Shown here one piece after another: positions 1 to 6,844 of a stretch of DNA of 47,910 nucleotides. The translations under genes were made by a program, and so were the position numbers. Position 1 is the first letter of the stretch, and every line of letters begins with the position of its first letter. The notes beneath the pieces are model-generated. The model had not been told where the DNA came from and did no database searches. It saw only the letters and a list, made by a program, of their open reading frames with translations. The DNA is taken from NCBI GenBank assembly GCA_020630495.1, contig JAHDBH010000019.1, positions 1-47,910 on the forward strand, in the 5' to 3' direction. This DNA comes from Saprospiraceae bacterium. Lineage in GTDB: Bacteria > Bacteroidota > Bacteroidia > Chitinophagales > Saprospiraceae.

Positions 1-89
1 TGCACCGCTAATATAAATACAATCATTAGAATGATGATTGCTGGAAGAACATAGGATCCATAATGCTTAAGACCTATTTTAGAGGGCAT
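1..89 (-). CDS. N-terminus of a membrane protein, cut by the window edge
   Basis: Reading leftward from an ATG at position 89, an open frame runs to the window edge. It encodes 29 residues beginning MPSKIGLKHYGSYVLP and continuing into a run of Ile, Leu, Met, Val and Ala that looks like a transmembrane helix or uncleaved signal anchor. The short basic stretch before the hydrophobic run suits an inside N-terminus. The rest lies outside the window, so no family can be assigned. It shares low GC and orientation with the hypothetical gene at 259-981. The start is the best ATG but is not proven. Confidence 0.45.
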   Translation of the reverse strand, partial: MPSKIGLKHYGSYVLPAIIILMIVFILAV

Positions 90-258
90 ATTTGGTATTT
101 TCTTTATTATAGTAGGGAACAACAAAGTGCTTCAGATAATTGGAATATCCAGTCTAAATAAATGAGCGCTTTTTAGTTTATCCATTGATTGTCTTAGAGA
201 TATCATGGCGATATGGCAGCTCAGCCTGCGTCGTATATGAAGCTCATAGTGCACTAAA

Positions 259-981
259 CTATTTTTCAATGAGTTGATTCACTAGTTCGATGGGTATTCC
301 ACTCAGGAGTAGTAGTTTCTCCATTGTAAATGTATAGTCGTCAGAAAATGACTCTTCTGGAAAGTAAAGCATCTTTATGATTGCATAATAAGGATAGTAA
401 GTAAAGTCTTCTCCTCGGAGAAATGGCTCTTTAAAATCTGATTGAATGGTGTTCTGCTTCATATACGACCAGGATACGTTTCCATGAAGCCTGTTAGCCA
501 AATAGTAAACATACCCATGTAAAAAGAGTACTCGTTTGTCAAGATTATCCGACCTCCCATTTTCTTCGATCTCCTTATTTATGGCAAAGTCTATGCGGGT
601 GAATTGCTGACTTATGGATAACTCTGTCCAGTACAAAGGGTCTAATTCGAAATCATTTAGACTATTTAAATGTTTCTCGTCAGTTAGCTCACCAAGCTCG
701 GGATTTATTATTTGAGGAATTCTATATAAGGGATTGGATGACAAATAGTCGAGTGGATCATCGTTCAGAATTATGCCTAGGTATTTGAGTTCGCTAGAAA
801 GAGCCTTGTAGTTTTCAAATAAAGTAAGATAGGGGCTGTTGAGCTTTGTGACATAGGATATGCAATTATAATTATTATCGAGTAATTGATAAATTTCAAT
901 ATCATTCTCCACGAAACCTACTAAGTATCTCTCAGATAGCGAGTTTTCCTGCAGATAATGACGGTACTGCTGATAATCCAT
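259..981 (-). CDS. hypothetical protein, 240 aa, AT-rich gene
   Basis: I do not recognise this protein. It begins MDYQQYRHYLQEN, is acidic and rich in Tyr, Leu, Asn and Asp, and has no signal peptide, membrane helix or cysteine pair, so it is probably a soluble cytoplasmic protein. Its codons are clearly AT-richer than those of the genes from adk onward (two sampled 60-bp lines are 35-38% GC), and it sits with another AT-rich partial gene at the window edge. That suggests a recently acquired or accessory gene. About 200 bp without an evident gene separate it from adk. Size, acidity and isolation would suit an immunity-type or other accessory protein, but nothing in the sequence proves that. 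Confidence 0.7.
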   Translation of the reverse strand: MDYQQYRHYLQENSLSERYLVGFVENDIEIYQLLDNNYNCISYVTKLNSPYLTLFENYKALSSELKYLGIILNDDPLDYLSSNPLYRIPQIINPELGELTDEKHLNSLNDFELDPLYWTELSISQQFTRIDFAINKEIEENGRSDNLDKRVLFLHGYVYYLANRLHGNVSWSYMKQNTIQSDFKEPFLRGEDFTYYPYYAIIKMLYFPEESFSDDYTFTMEKLLLLSGIPIELVNQLIEK

Positions 982-1180
982 CGTCTCTATTTATTTTATA
1001 GGAAGAACAAAATAGAACATGCGAAAATTAAGTACCCTAATTTGTTCTAGGCAATTGAGTTTTGATAGAGTCTAATGCTGACTTTAGCAGTCCCTAAGGG
1101 TGGATCATCAGTGATTCCTTCAAAAATGGTAGAAGATCTACTTTGATATGAAACCTGTACGCTATCTTCAGCATCTGACC

Positions 1181-1750
1181 CTACACCCCCACAGTCTCCA
1201 CCAACTTAGCAAACACCTTGTCCACGCTTCCCATGCCATTGATGCGGATGACTTTGCCTTGCTCAGCATAGTAGTCGAGTACTGGGTGCGTCTCATCTTG
1301 GTAGACTTGCAGACGCTTGCGGATGACTCCCTCATTGGCATCATCGGCACGGCCGCTGTCTATTCCGCGAAGCAGGAGGCGCTGTACGAGTTCTTCCTCG
1401 TCGACTTCCATGGATATGAGCATGGCTATTTCTTCTCCACGAGTTTCCATCATCTTGTCTAGCGCGACTGCCTGAGCAACTGTGCGAGGAAATCCGTCTA
1501 GTATGACACCCACAGCTGCTGTGTGCTCATTGTACTTACGTTCGAGCATTTTGATGGTGACCTCGTCGGGGACGAGCTTGCCTTTGGACATATAGGATTG
1601 AGCGAGTACTCCTAGTTCGGTCTGATTGCCCAGTTCATATCGGAATAGATCCCCAGTAGATATCTGGATCAAGCCATGTTGTTGCTCCAGAGTTTTTGCT
1701 TGGGTGCCCTTACCTGATCCAGGTGGGCCAAATAGGATGATGTTCTTCAT
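1181..1750 (-). CDS. adk: adenylate kinase, short-lid form
   Basis: This cytoplasmic enzyme interconverts ATP + AMP and 2 ADP. The P-loop GPPGSGKGT is at residues 8-16, the AMP-site motif STGDLFR at 31-37, KLVPDEV around 58-64 and LDGFPRT at 84-90. The lid segment is short (RADDANEGVIRKRL follows directly) and has no zinc-binding cysteines, which accounts for the 189-aa length and is usual in Bacteroidota. A TTG-N18-TATCTTTG promoter lies just upstream, so it can be transcribed separately from the NlpC/P60 gene 72 bp away. It sits in a same-strand run with prs and rplY, linking nucleotide supply to translation genes. Confidence 0.97.
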   Translation of the reverse strand: MKNIILFGPPGSGKGTQAKTLEQQHGLIQISTGDLFRYELGNQTELGVLAQSYMSKGKLVPDEVTIKMLERKYNEHTAAVGVILDGFPRTVAQAVALDKMMETRGEEIAMLISMEVDEEELVQRLLLRGIDSGRADDANEGVIRKRLQVYQDETHPVLDYYAEQGKVIRINGMGSVDKVFAKLVETVGV

Positions 1751-1789
1751 ATGCAGTGGGTCTTAGCTAATACGGTGGGAGTGAACTCA

Positions 1790-1818
1790 CAAAGATACTA
1801 AGGCCACAGCTAAGTCAA
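1790..1818 (-). promoter_or_regulatory. Bacteroidota-type promoter of adk
   Basis: On the minus strand TTG (1816-1818), an 18-bp spacer and TATCTTTG (1790-1797) match the TTG / TAnnTTTG consensus of the Bacteroidota primary sigma factor. Transcription should start some 30-35 nt before the adk ATG at 1750. Confidence 0.75.
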
Positions 1819-1822
1819 TCGT

Positions 1823-2290
1823 TCACGTCACACGACGCGCCATCTTGAAGCGCTTCTTCCAGTACGGGCTTTCCATGATGGGCTCTATGATCACACCTTT
1901 GCTCGAGGTGCTATGGACGGCTATGAGTGTGCCTCCTTGACTCTTGATGACCATAGCCACGTGATTGATACGACCTCCCGTAGAGAAGAAGAGAAGATCG
2001 CCGGGTTTGCAATCTTTGAGAGTGATTTTCTTGCCACGACTTGCCATGTCTTGACTCCTGCGAGGTAGCTGTACGCCCGCCTGCGCATAGCTGTATAGGA
2101 TGAGTCCGCTACAGTCAAATCCTGTAGCGGGAGAGCTCCCGCCGTATTTGTACCTTTTTCCTTTTTGCTTGCAGGCTATCTCAACTACGGATGCTTGGGA
2201 GCTTGATGACCTGTGCGCACTACTGGCTACGCGTGACGCGCCACAGCTGACGACCAGAAAAGATACTAGAAGAAGGGTAAGGCGATACAT
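1823..2290 (-). CDS. NlpC/P60-family cell-wall peptidase lipoprotein
   Basis: This is a predicted lipoprotein endopeptidase that cuts peptide stems of peptidoglycan. From the ATG at 2290 the N-terminus is a short lipoprotein signal with lipobox VVSC and Cys16 as the lipidated residue; a GTG six codons upstream is less likely. A Ser-rich linker leads into the NlpC/P60 domain. Cys60 in FDCSGL is the nucleophile, His110 in NHVAMVI the general base, and His126 the probable third polar residue. The PGDLLFF motif before the His is typical of the family. At 155 aa it is a minimal single-domain member. It lies 39 bp after the nitrilase-family gene and 72 bp before adk. The precise bond cleaved cannot be read from sequence. 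Confidence 0.92.
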   Translation of the reverse strand: MYRLTLLLVSFLVVSCGASRVASSAHRSSSSQASVVEIACKQKGKRYKYGGSSPATGFDCSGLILYSYAQAGVQLPRRSQDMASRGKKITLKDCKPGDLLFFSTGGRINHVAMVIKSQGGTLIAVHSTSSKGVIIEPIMESPYWKKRFKMARRVT

Positions 2291-2329
2291 ATGATGTAAA
2301 AGTAGCACATGTATCTCATTGATTATTAT

Positions 2330-3088
2330 TTACTTGTCTTGGAGAAAAGGCAACTTCTCGCGATATGTCATCAGGCTATCATGATCAAGTACGGCACTGC
2401 ACAGTCGGGCTGCATCTGTCTCTGTCATACTCTCACCCCTGTCTATGCGTAGGCCTTGGTAATCGAGTACCTGGCTGTCGCCCTGGTAGGAGAGATCATT
2501 GCGATCGGTACCTACGCGATTACACCCGAGGACGTAGCTCTGGTTTTCTATGGCACGCGCCTGGAGCAGAGCATTCCAGTGAGCTGCTCTAGTGCTAGGC
2601 CAACTCGCTGTGTATACCAGTAGATCGTAGTCGGCGCGATCAGCTAGAGCAGGGAAGCGTAGATCGTAGCAGATGAGTGGACAGATGCGCCATCCTTGAT
2701 ACTCGTATATCAGGGTTTCCTGCCCAGCAGTATAGGACTTATCCTCACCAGCATAGCTGAAGAGCTTTTGTTTGTCATAGTGATGCAGGGTCCCGTCGGG
2801 TAGAGCAGAGATAAGACGATTATAATAGCGTCCTTCATCGAGTATGATGAGACTACCGACTAGGTTGCAATCATAGGATTGCGCCCACTGTATCATAGCA
2901 TCTACAGTTGGGCCCGACATAGTTTCTGCCACATCAGTTGGATCCATAGTGAATCCAGTAGACCACATCTCGGGTAGTACTATGAGATCGTGCGCAGGCG
3001 CTGAGCGCTGCAAATTTTTTTCTAGAAACTGTCGATTAGCATGTGGATCTCGCCATGCCATGGCATATTCTAGAGCGCCTACTCGCAT
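2330..3088 (-). CDS. nitrilase-superfamily carbon-nitrogen hydrolase (omega-amidase YafV-like)
   Basis: A 252-aa cytoplasmic amidase of the CN-hydrolase fold. The catalytic triad is visible: Glu40 in LPEMWSTGF, Lys106 in HYDKQKLF and Cys140 in LICYDLRFP. The LPEMWSTGF and HYDKQKLF contexts resemble the omega-amidase/YafV group, which deaminates alpha-keto acid omega-amides such as alpha-ketoglutaramate; that substrate is inferred from family. The ATG at 3088 lies 11 bp after the rplY stop, so the gene is almost certainly co-transcribed with rplY. No signal peptide or fused domain is present. A role in metabolite repair would fit its housekeeping neighbours. Confidence 0.92.
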   Translation of the reverse strand: MRVGALEYAMAWRDPHANRQFLEKNLQRSAPAHDLIVLPEMWSTGFTMDPTDVAETMSGPTVDAMIQWAQSYDCNLVGSLIILDEGRYYNRLISALPDGTLHHYDKQKLFSYAGEDKSYTAGQETLIYEYQGWRICPLICYDLRFPALADRADYDLLVYTASWPSTRAAHWNALLQARAIENQSYVLGCNRVGTDRNDLSYQGDSQVLDYQGLRIDRGESMTETDAARLCSAVLDHDSLMTYREKLPFLQDK

Positions 3089-3099
3089 ATCTGGGGCTA

Positions 3100-3732
3100 C
3101 TATCCTTCTCCTTGGTCAGCAGCCTCGTCAGCAGTTGCGGCAGCAGCCGTGGGCGCTTTAGCTTTCTCTGCTTCAGCACTCTTGAGGGCACGCGGTACTT
3201 CTATAGAGGCAAGAGGGATACTGGGTGAGTTCATCACTTCGATACCTTCTGGCACTTGCAGATCACGTACTCGGACAGACTGTCCAAGTTCTAGGGTATG
3301 GATATCAGCTCTGAGCACATCCACGAGATCAGCTGGTGTAGATTTCACCACGACTTTGCGCACAAGCTGGATCAATTTACCACCTGCCTTCTGGCCTACG
3401 GAGACACCATTGAAGCGAACAGGTATACTCACCTTGAGTGTGCGGCCTTCGTCCATTTCTTGCAGATCTATGTGGGTGATCTCATCTGTGACGGGATGCG
3501 TCTGAAGATCTTTTACAATACAGTTAGTCGTACGGCCATCTAGCGTAACTTCGGCAAGCTTGAAGTCAGGAGTGTAGATGAGCGGCTTGAGAGCCTTAGG
3601 TGCTACGGCAAATGACTGTGACTTACCATTGGAGTACATGACACCTGGTACAAGTCCTTGCTTACGGACGCTCTTAGCGGCTTTCTTGCCTGATCCGTCG
3701 CGTTTCTCTAGAGTGATACTTACTTTCTGCAT
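3100..3732 (-). CDS. rplY: 50S ribosomal protein L25 / general stress protein Ctc
   Basis: This is the 5S rRNA-binding ribosomal protein L25 in its long CTC (TL5) form. The start is placed at the ATG giving MQKVSITLEKR, because eight further upstream residues do not resemble the family and this ATG follows a strong promoter. Residues 1 to about 90 form the L25 domain with the VPGVMYSNGK signature; about 95-185 form the TL5 C-terminal beta domain ending in IPLASIEVPRA. A low-complexity Ala/Glu/Lys tail follows, common in this phylum. The total is 210 aa. It heads a tight pair with the nitrilase gene (11 bp) and follows prs by 70 bp. Confidence 0.96.
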   Translation of the reverse strand: MQKVSITLEKRDGSGKKAAKSVRKQGLVPGVMYSNGKSQSFAVAPKALKPLIYTPDFKLAEVTLDGRTTNCIVKDLQTHPVTDEITHIDLQEMDEGRTLKVSIPVRFNGVSVGQKAGGKLIQLVRKVVVKSTPADLVDVLRADIHTLELGQSVRVRDLQVPEGIEVMNSPSIPLASIEVPRALKSAEAEKAKAPTAAAATADEAADQGEG

Positions 3733-3753
3733 GATCTTCTTATTAAAGGAGTG

Positions 3754-3784
3754 CAAAAGTAGCTAGATTACTCCTTATTTACAA
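3754..3784 (-). promoter_or_regulatory. Bacteroidota-type promoter of rplY
   Basis: On the minus strand TTG (3782-3784), a 20-bp spacer and TACTTTTG (3754-3761) match the TTG / TAnnTTTG consensus exactly. Transcription would start about 15 nt before the ATG at 3732. The site lies between prs and rplY, so rplY and the genes after it need not depend on the prs transcript. Confidence 0.75.
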
Positions 3785-3802
3785 GGACTATTTTGTGACG
3801 GC

Positions 3803-4735
3803 TCAATCAAGGAAAAGGGCACTGAGCGAGCGATTCTCATAGGTATTGCGCATAGCATGACAGAATAGCTTGCTCACGGACTCTACCTTGATCTTAGAAG
3901 ACTTTGCTCGGAGTGGGATAGTGTCTGTCACGATGAGCTCCAGCATCTGGCTGGCTTCTATATTCTCATAGGCCTTGCCACTCAGGACAGCATGTGTACA
4001 GATGGCGCGCACACTCTTGGCGCCTTGCTTGATGAGTTCGTCCGCGGCACGGCACATGGTGCCAGCAGTATCTACCAGATCATCTACTAGGATGACATCG
4101 CGGTCTTTGACGTCTCCGATGACAGTGATCTTCTCCACCTTGTTAGCTACCTTTCGATACTTGTCACAGATCACGAGATCCTTATCAAAGTACATGGCAT
4201 ACTTCCTCGCACGCTTCACGCCGCCTACGTCGGGACTGGCAAATACGGCCGATGATAGATCCACATTTTCCTGTAGATATGGGATAAAGATGGCATCACT
4301 CTGGATGTGATCCACCGGGATATTAAAGAATCCCTGCAGCTGATCAGCATGGAAATCCATGGTCATGATCCTATGAGCCCCGGCCGCTACAAGCATATCT
4401 GCGATGACCTTGGCAGAGATAGGTACGCGCGGCTTGTCTTTTCTATCCTGTCTGGCATAGCCAAAGTAGGGTATCACGGCTGCGATATAGTCAGCGCTAG
4501 CTCGCTTAGCACAGTCAATCATGAGCAGCAGCTCTAGAAGATTCTCCGCAGGCGCAAAGGTGCTCTGTATCAAGAAGGTATGAGTCCCTCTCACAGACTC
4601 ATTGAAGATAGGTCGCATCTCGCCATCGCTAAATTTGCTGAGTGTGTAGTCAGCCAGCGGATGACCAAAGTGGTCACTGATGAGCTCTGAAAGATATCGA
4701 GTGGAAGAGCCTGAGAAGAGTTTGATCTGATTCAT
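3803..4735 (-). CDS. prs: ribose-phosphate pyrophosphokinase (PRPP synthetase)
   Basis: It makes PRPP from ribose 5-phosphate and ATP for purine, pyrimidine, His, Trp and NAD synthesis. The sequence is full length (310 aa). Visible signatures are PYFGYARQDRKDKPRVPIS (ATP-binding flexible loop), MTMDFHADQLQGFF (metal and ATP site) and VILVDDLVDTAGTM (PRPP loop with the DD pair). The ATG at 4735 is preceded by a perfect TAACTTTG box only 7 nt away. It is divergent from the DUF2752 gene and is the first gene of the prs-rplY-nitrilase-NlpC-adk run. Confidence 0.97.
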   Translation of the reverse strand: MNQIKLFSGSSTRYLSELISDHFGHPLADYTLSKFSDGEMRPIFNESVRGTHTFLIQSTFAPAENLLELLLMIDCAKRASADYIAAVIPYFGYARQDRKDKPRVPISAKVIADMLVAAGAHRIMTMDFHADQLQGFFNIPVDHIQSDAIFIPYLQENVDLSSAVFASPDVGGVKRARKYAMYFDKDLVICDKYRKVANKVEKITVIGDVKDRDVILVDDLVDTAGTMCRAADELIKQGAKSVRAICTHAVLSGKAYENIEASQMLELIVTDTIPLRAKSSKIKVESVSKLFCHAMRNTYENRSLSALFLD

Positions 4736-4742
4736 ATCCTGA

Positions 4743-4750
4743 CAAAGTTA
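4743..4750 (-). promoter_or_regulatory. -7 element of the prs promoter
   Basis: TAACTTTG on the minus strand matches TAnnTTTG exactly and ends 7 nt before the prs ATG. I do not see a clear TTG at the usual upstream spacing. If the box is used, transcription begins at or within a few bases of the start codon, implying a leaderless mRNA. Confidence 0.55.
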
Positions 4751-4857
4751 GCAGATCATCCCCGCAGATGAGCGCCTACGGGCCTATTGACCGATGCATA
4801 CGGACAATTCGTCGAATTAAGAGACCGTATTCTGAGGCGCTGCACCATCTTTAAGCC

Positions 4858-5184
4858 ATGTCATTTGCGCGAAAGCGATATCAATCCTACGCACCCAGAG
4901 TCGATCGAGAGCTGATCTTCTGGTCAGTGGCAATTGCATTTATACTATTCTTGGATCCACATGCTACGGGGTGGAGTTTCTGCCCTCGGAGTTGGTTTGA
5001 TCTGTGGTGTCCTGGCTGTGGAGTCACGCGGGCCATGGCTGCTATCATGAATTTCCAGTATCGACTCGCTTGGTCGCTCAATCCTATGGCATTCTTTGTC
5101 CTGCCCGTCATCGGATATCGCTGGTTCACCCTCTTACAGCATGCCTGTAGGCCTACATACAAAGCACCATCATGGATAAGCTGA
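4858..5184 (+). CDS. DUF2752 membrane protein
   Basis: A 108-aa integral membrane protein of unknown function. The diagnostic DUF2752 signature CPGCGVTRA sits between two hydrophobic segments (about residues 20-35 and 75-90), preceded by the Trp/Phe-rich stretch WSFCPRSWFDLW. The C-terminus overlaps the start of the TM2-domain gene by 13 bp, so the two are translationally coupled. DUF2752 and TM2 proteins are often paired in Bacteroidota; what the pair does is not established. The ATG at 4858 follows a weak CATCTTTA box by 4 nt. Confidence 0.88.
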   Translation: MSFARKRYQSYAPRVDRELIFWSVAIAFILFLDPHATGWSFCPRSWFDLWCPGCGVTRAMAAIMNFQYRLAWSLNPMAFFVLPVIGYRWFTLLQHACRPTYKAPSWIS

Positions 5185-5537
5185 TACTCACATATCTTCC
5201 AGGTGCCGCCCTTGAGGAACTCATCTTTATAGAGGAGATCACGGAGGACTTTTCTGACGGTGAGCGCGAGGAATTTCTCCTGCACTATCGTGACCGGCGC
5301 GCACGTGAGGAGATGATTGTCATACTTTGCGCCCTAGGATTTGTGGGTTTCTCGGGACTACACAGACTATATACGAGAAGGATTTTGCTTGGTTTGGCTT
5401 TCTTTTTCACGGCAGGATTTTGCTTTATCGGGACTATCGTAGATCTCATCAATCATCGGTCCATCACGCGCGAGTACAATCGCAATCAGGCGCTCGATCT
5501 ATACAGCGAGATGAGCTATCCCTACGAGGAGATATAG
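5172..5537 (+). CDS. TM2-domain membrane protein
   Basis: A 121-aa protein with a soluble acidic N-terminus (about residues 1-45) and a TM2 domain of two transmembrane helices joined by a short loop. The first helix includes ALGFVGFSGLHRLYT, with the family's G-x-H-R-x-Y motif; the second includes FFTAGFCFIGTIVDL, ending in the family's D-L-I. A charged cytoplasmic tail follows. The start codon lies inside the DUF2752 gene (13-bp overlap). TM2 proteins are known only as small membrane modules; no activity is inferred here. After the stop there is a GGCC-rich hairpin at 5560-5578. Confidence 0.88.
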   Translation: MDKLILTYLPGAALEELIFIEEITEDFSDGEREEFLLHYRDRRAREEMIVILCALGFVGFSGLHRLYTRRILLGLAFFFTAGFCFIGTIVDLINHRSITREYNRNQALDLYSEMSYPYEEI

Positions 5538-5559
5538 ACCATTGCAGAGATAGTGATGT

Positions 5560-5578
5560 AGGGCCTTTCGGCCAAATA
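5560..5578 (-). repeat. intergenic GAAA-loop hairpin, copy 1
   Basis: Read on the minus strand the bases form GGCC-GAAA-GGCC with a TTT 5' flank, closely resembling the two TTTGGGCGAAAGCCC elements near 20034 and 20130. It is 23 bp past the TM2 gene stop. No U-tract follows on either strand, so it is not a standard intrinsic terminator. Confidence 0.45.
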
Positions 5579-5670
5579 AAAATGCTCCCCCAAGACACGC
5601 TTGTAGGAGGACTGCGATAAGAGGCGTGACGTACGCCTGCGCTGAAACGAGATACAATGGCAAAAAAAGA

Positions 5671-5700
5671 TTGCGCACTACGGCTTAAAGTGAATCTTTG
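5671..5700 (+). promoter_or_regulatory. promoter of the EamA transporter gene
   Basis: TTG (5671-5673), a 19-bp spacer and AATCTTTG (5693-5700; one mismatch to TAnnTTTG). The box ends 6 nt before the ATG at 5707, so the transcript would be leaderless or nearly so. Confidence 0.65.
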
Positions 5701-5706
5701 CGCCGC

Positions 5707-6582
5707 ATGACATCGCTGAAGTACATCCTATTTACCTTTCTCTGCCTCACGTGGGGAAGCAGCTATATCCTGATCAAGAAGGTTCTGCTCGCATATGCCC
5801 CCACAGAGTTAGCGGTAGTGCGCATAGGTATTGCGGCGATTCTTCTGATGATATTCTTACCCGCTGCCATAAGATCGATTCCTCGGAGCAAGTGGATCTA
5901 TCTGGTCCTTCCTGGCTGGATTGGCGCTGGGATTCCCTCGTATCTATTTGCCAAGGCGGAGACAGAGATCAGTAGTGCTATGACAGGGATCCTAGGGAGT
6001 GTGACTCCGCTACTTACACTGTTGATCGGGGTCTTGTTTTTTGGGTTATCCTTTCGGAAAAATGTGTGGTTGGGATTCGTCGTGGCCCTAGTCGGAGCTA
6101 TCGTCATCATATCTCAGGGTGATCTGAGTGTGTTTACGCTCCAGATTGCTCCAGCTTCACTTGTGCTTCTGGGAGCAGTGTGCTATGCCCTGAGTACCAA
6201 TGGTGTACACAGGTGGCTCCAAGGGATTAACTCCCTCCATATCAGCTCTCTTGCCTTCAGCTTTATGCTGCCAGCCGTCATCGGATATCTCTTAGCCTGC
6301 GATATGTCAGGTCTGCTCGAGCATCCTTTACTCCTACAGAGCAGTATCTATCTGGTCATATTGAGTGTGTGCAGCACGGTGATTGCGAGCGTCATCTACT
6401 TCAGACTGGTACAGATAGCTGGTCCTGCCTTCAGTAGTATGGTTAGCTATTTCATTCCTATCGTAGCTTCCATCTTCGGCTTGCTAGATGGAGAAAGTCT
6501 CAGCGTGTATCACTACGCAGGCATGCTGATGATACTCCTAGGTCTATACATCGGTAAAGAGAGCTCTGCAGCCGCTAGTTAG
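5707..6582 (+). CDS. EamA/DMT-family permease
   Basis: A 291-aa inner-membrane transporter of the drug/metabolite superfamily. About ten hydrophobic helices form two EamA repeats; the opening FTFLCLTWGSSYILIKK and the WLGFVVALVGAIVII segment that closes the first repeat are characteristic. The substrate is unknown (amino acids, nucleosides or metabolites in relatives). The start is set at the ATG giving MTSLKYILF; a TTG three codons upstream overlaps the promoter box. The gene stands alone, with 262 bp before the DUF1800 operon. A 9-bp imperfect hairpin at 6620-6640 (GCACTGTCT / AGATAGTGC) follows the stop. Confidence 0.93.
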   Translation: MTSLKYILFTFLCLTWGSSYILIKKVLLAYAPTELAVVRIGIAAILLMIFLPAAIRSIPRSKWIYLVLPGWIGAGIPSYLFAKAETEISSAMTGILGSVTPLLTLLIGVLFFGLSFRKNVWLGFVVALVGAIVIISQGDLSVFTLQIAPASLVLLGAVCYALSTNGVHRWLQGINSLHISSLAFSFMLPAVIGYLLACDMSGLLEHPLLLQSSIYLVILSVCSTVIASVIYFRLVQIAGPAFSSMVSYFIPIVASIFGLLDGESLSVYHYAGMLMILLGLYIGKESSAAAS

Positions 6583-6844
6583 TCCGCTTTCCTCAATTGT
6601 TATAAGAGTAATCTATCGTGCACTGTCTTTCAGATAGTGCTAGCTCGGCGTCGCTGTATAGCCGATAATCTGTCTGCGCATCCTATCAACTCAGAAGTCC
6701 AGTCGTAGACCGTGGCTCGTACCTTGCGTAAGGCGCAGAGTAGCTTATTGCACTGAATATTTAAAATTATTAGTATTTTATTTGTTTTACGTGTGGCAAG
6801 AATCTATATTTGAGCTGTAATCGGTCATTAAACCCCACTAAACT
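6583..6844. other. intergenic region before the DUF1800 operon
   Basis: No credible gene is seen. It holds the hairpin at 6620-6640 after the EamA gene and a strongly AT-rich tract at about 6756-6790 containing TTTATTTG, one mismatch from TAnnTTTG, which could drive the three-gene operon. Confidence 0.4.

Noticed and set aside
1148-1462. Plus-strand open frame of 104 codons opposite adk
   Set aside because: It is antisense to a clearly conserved gene and shows no domain or signal.
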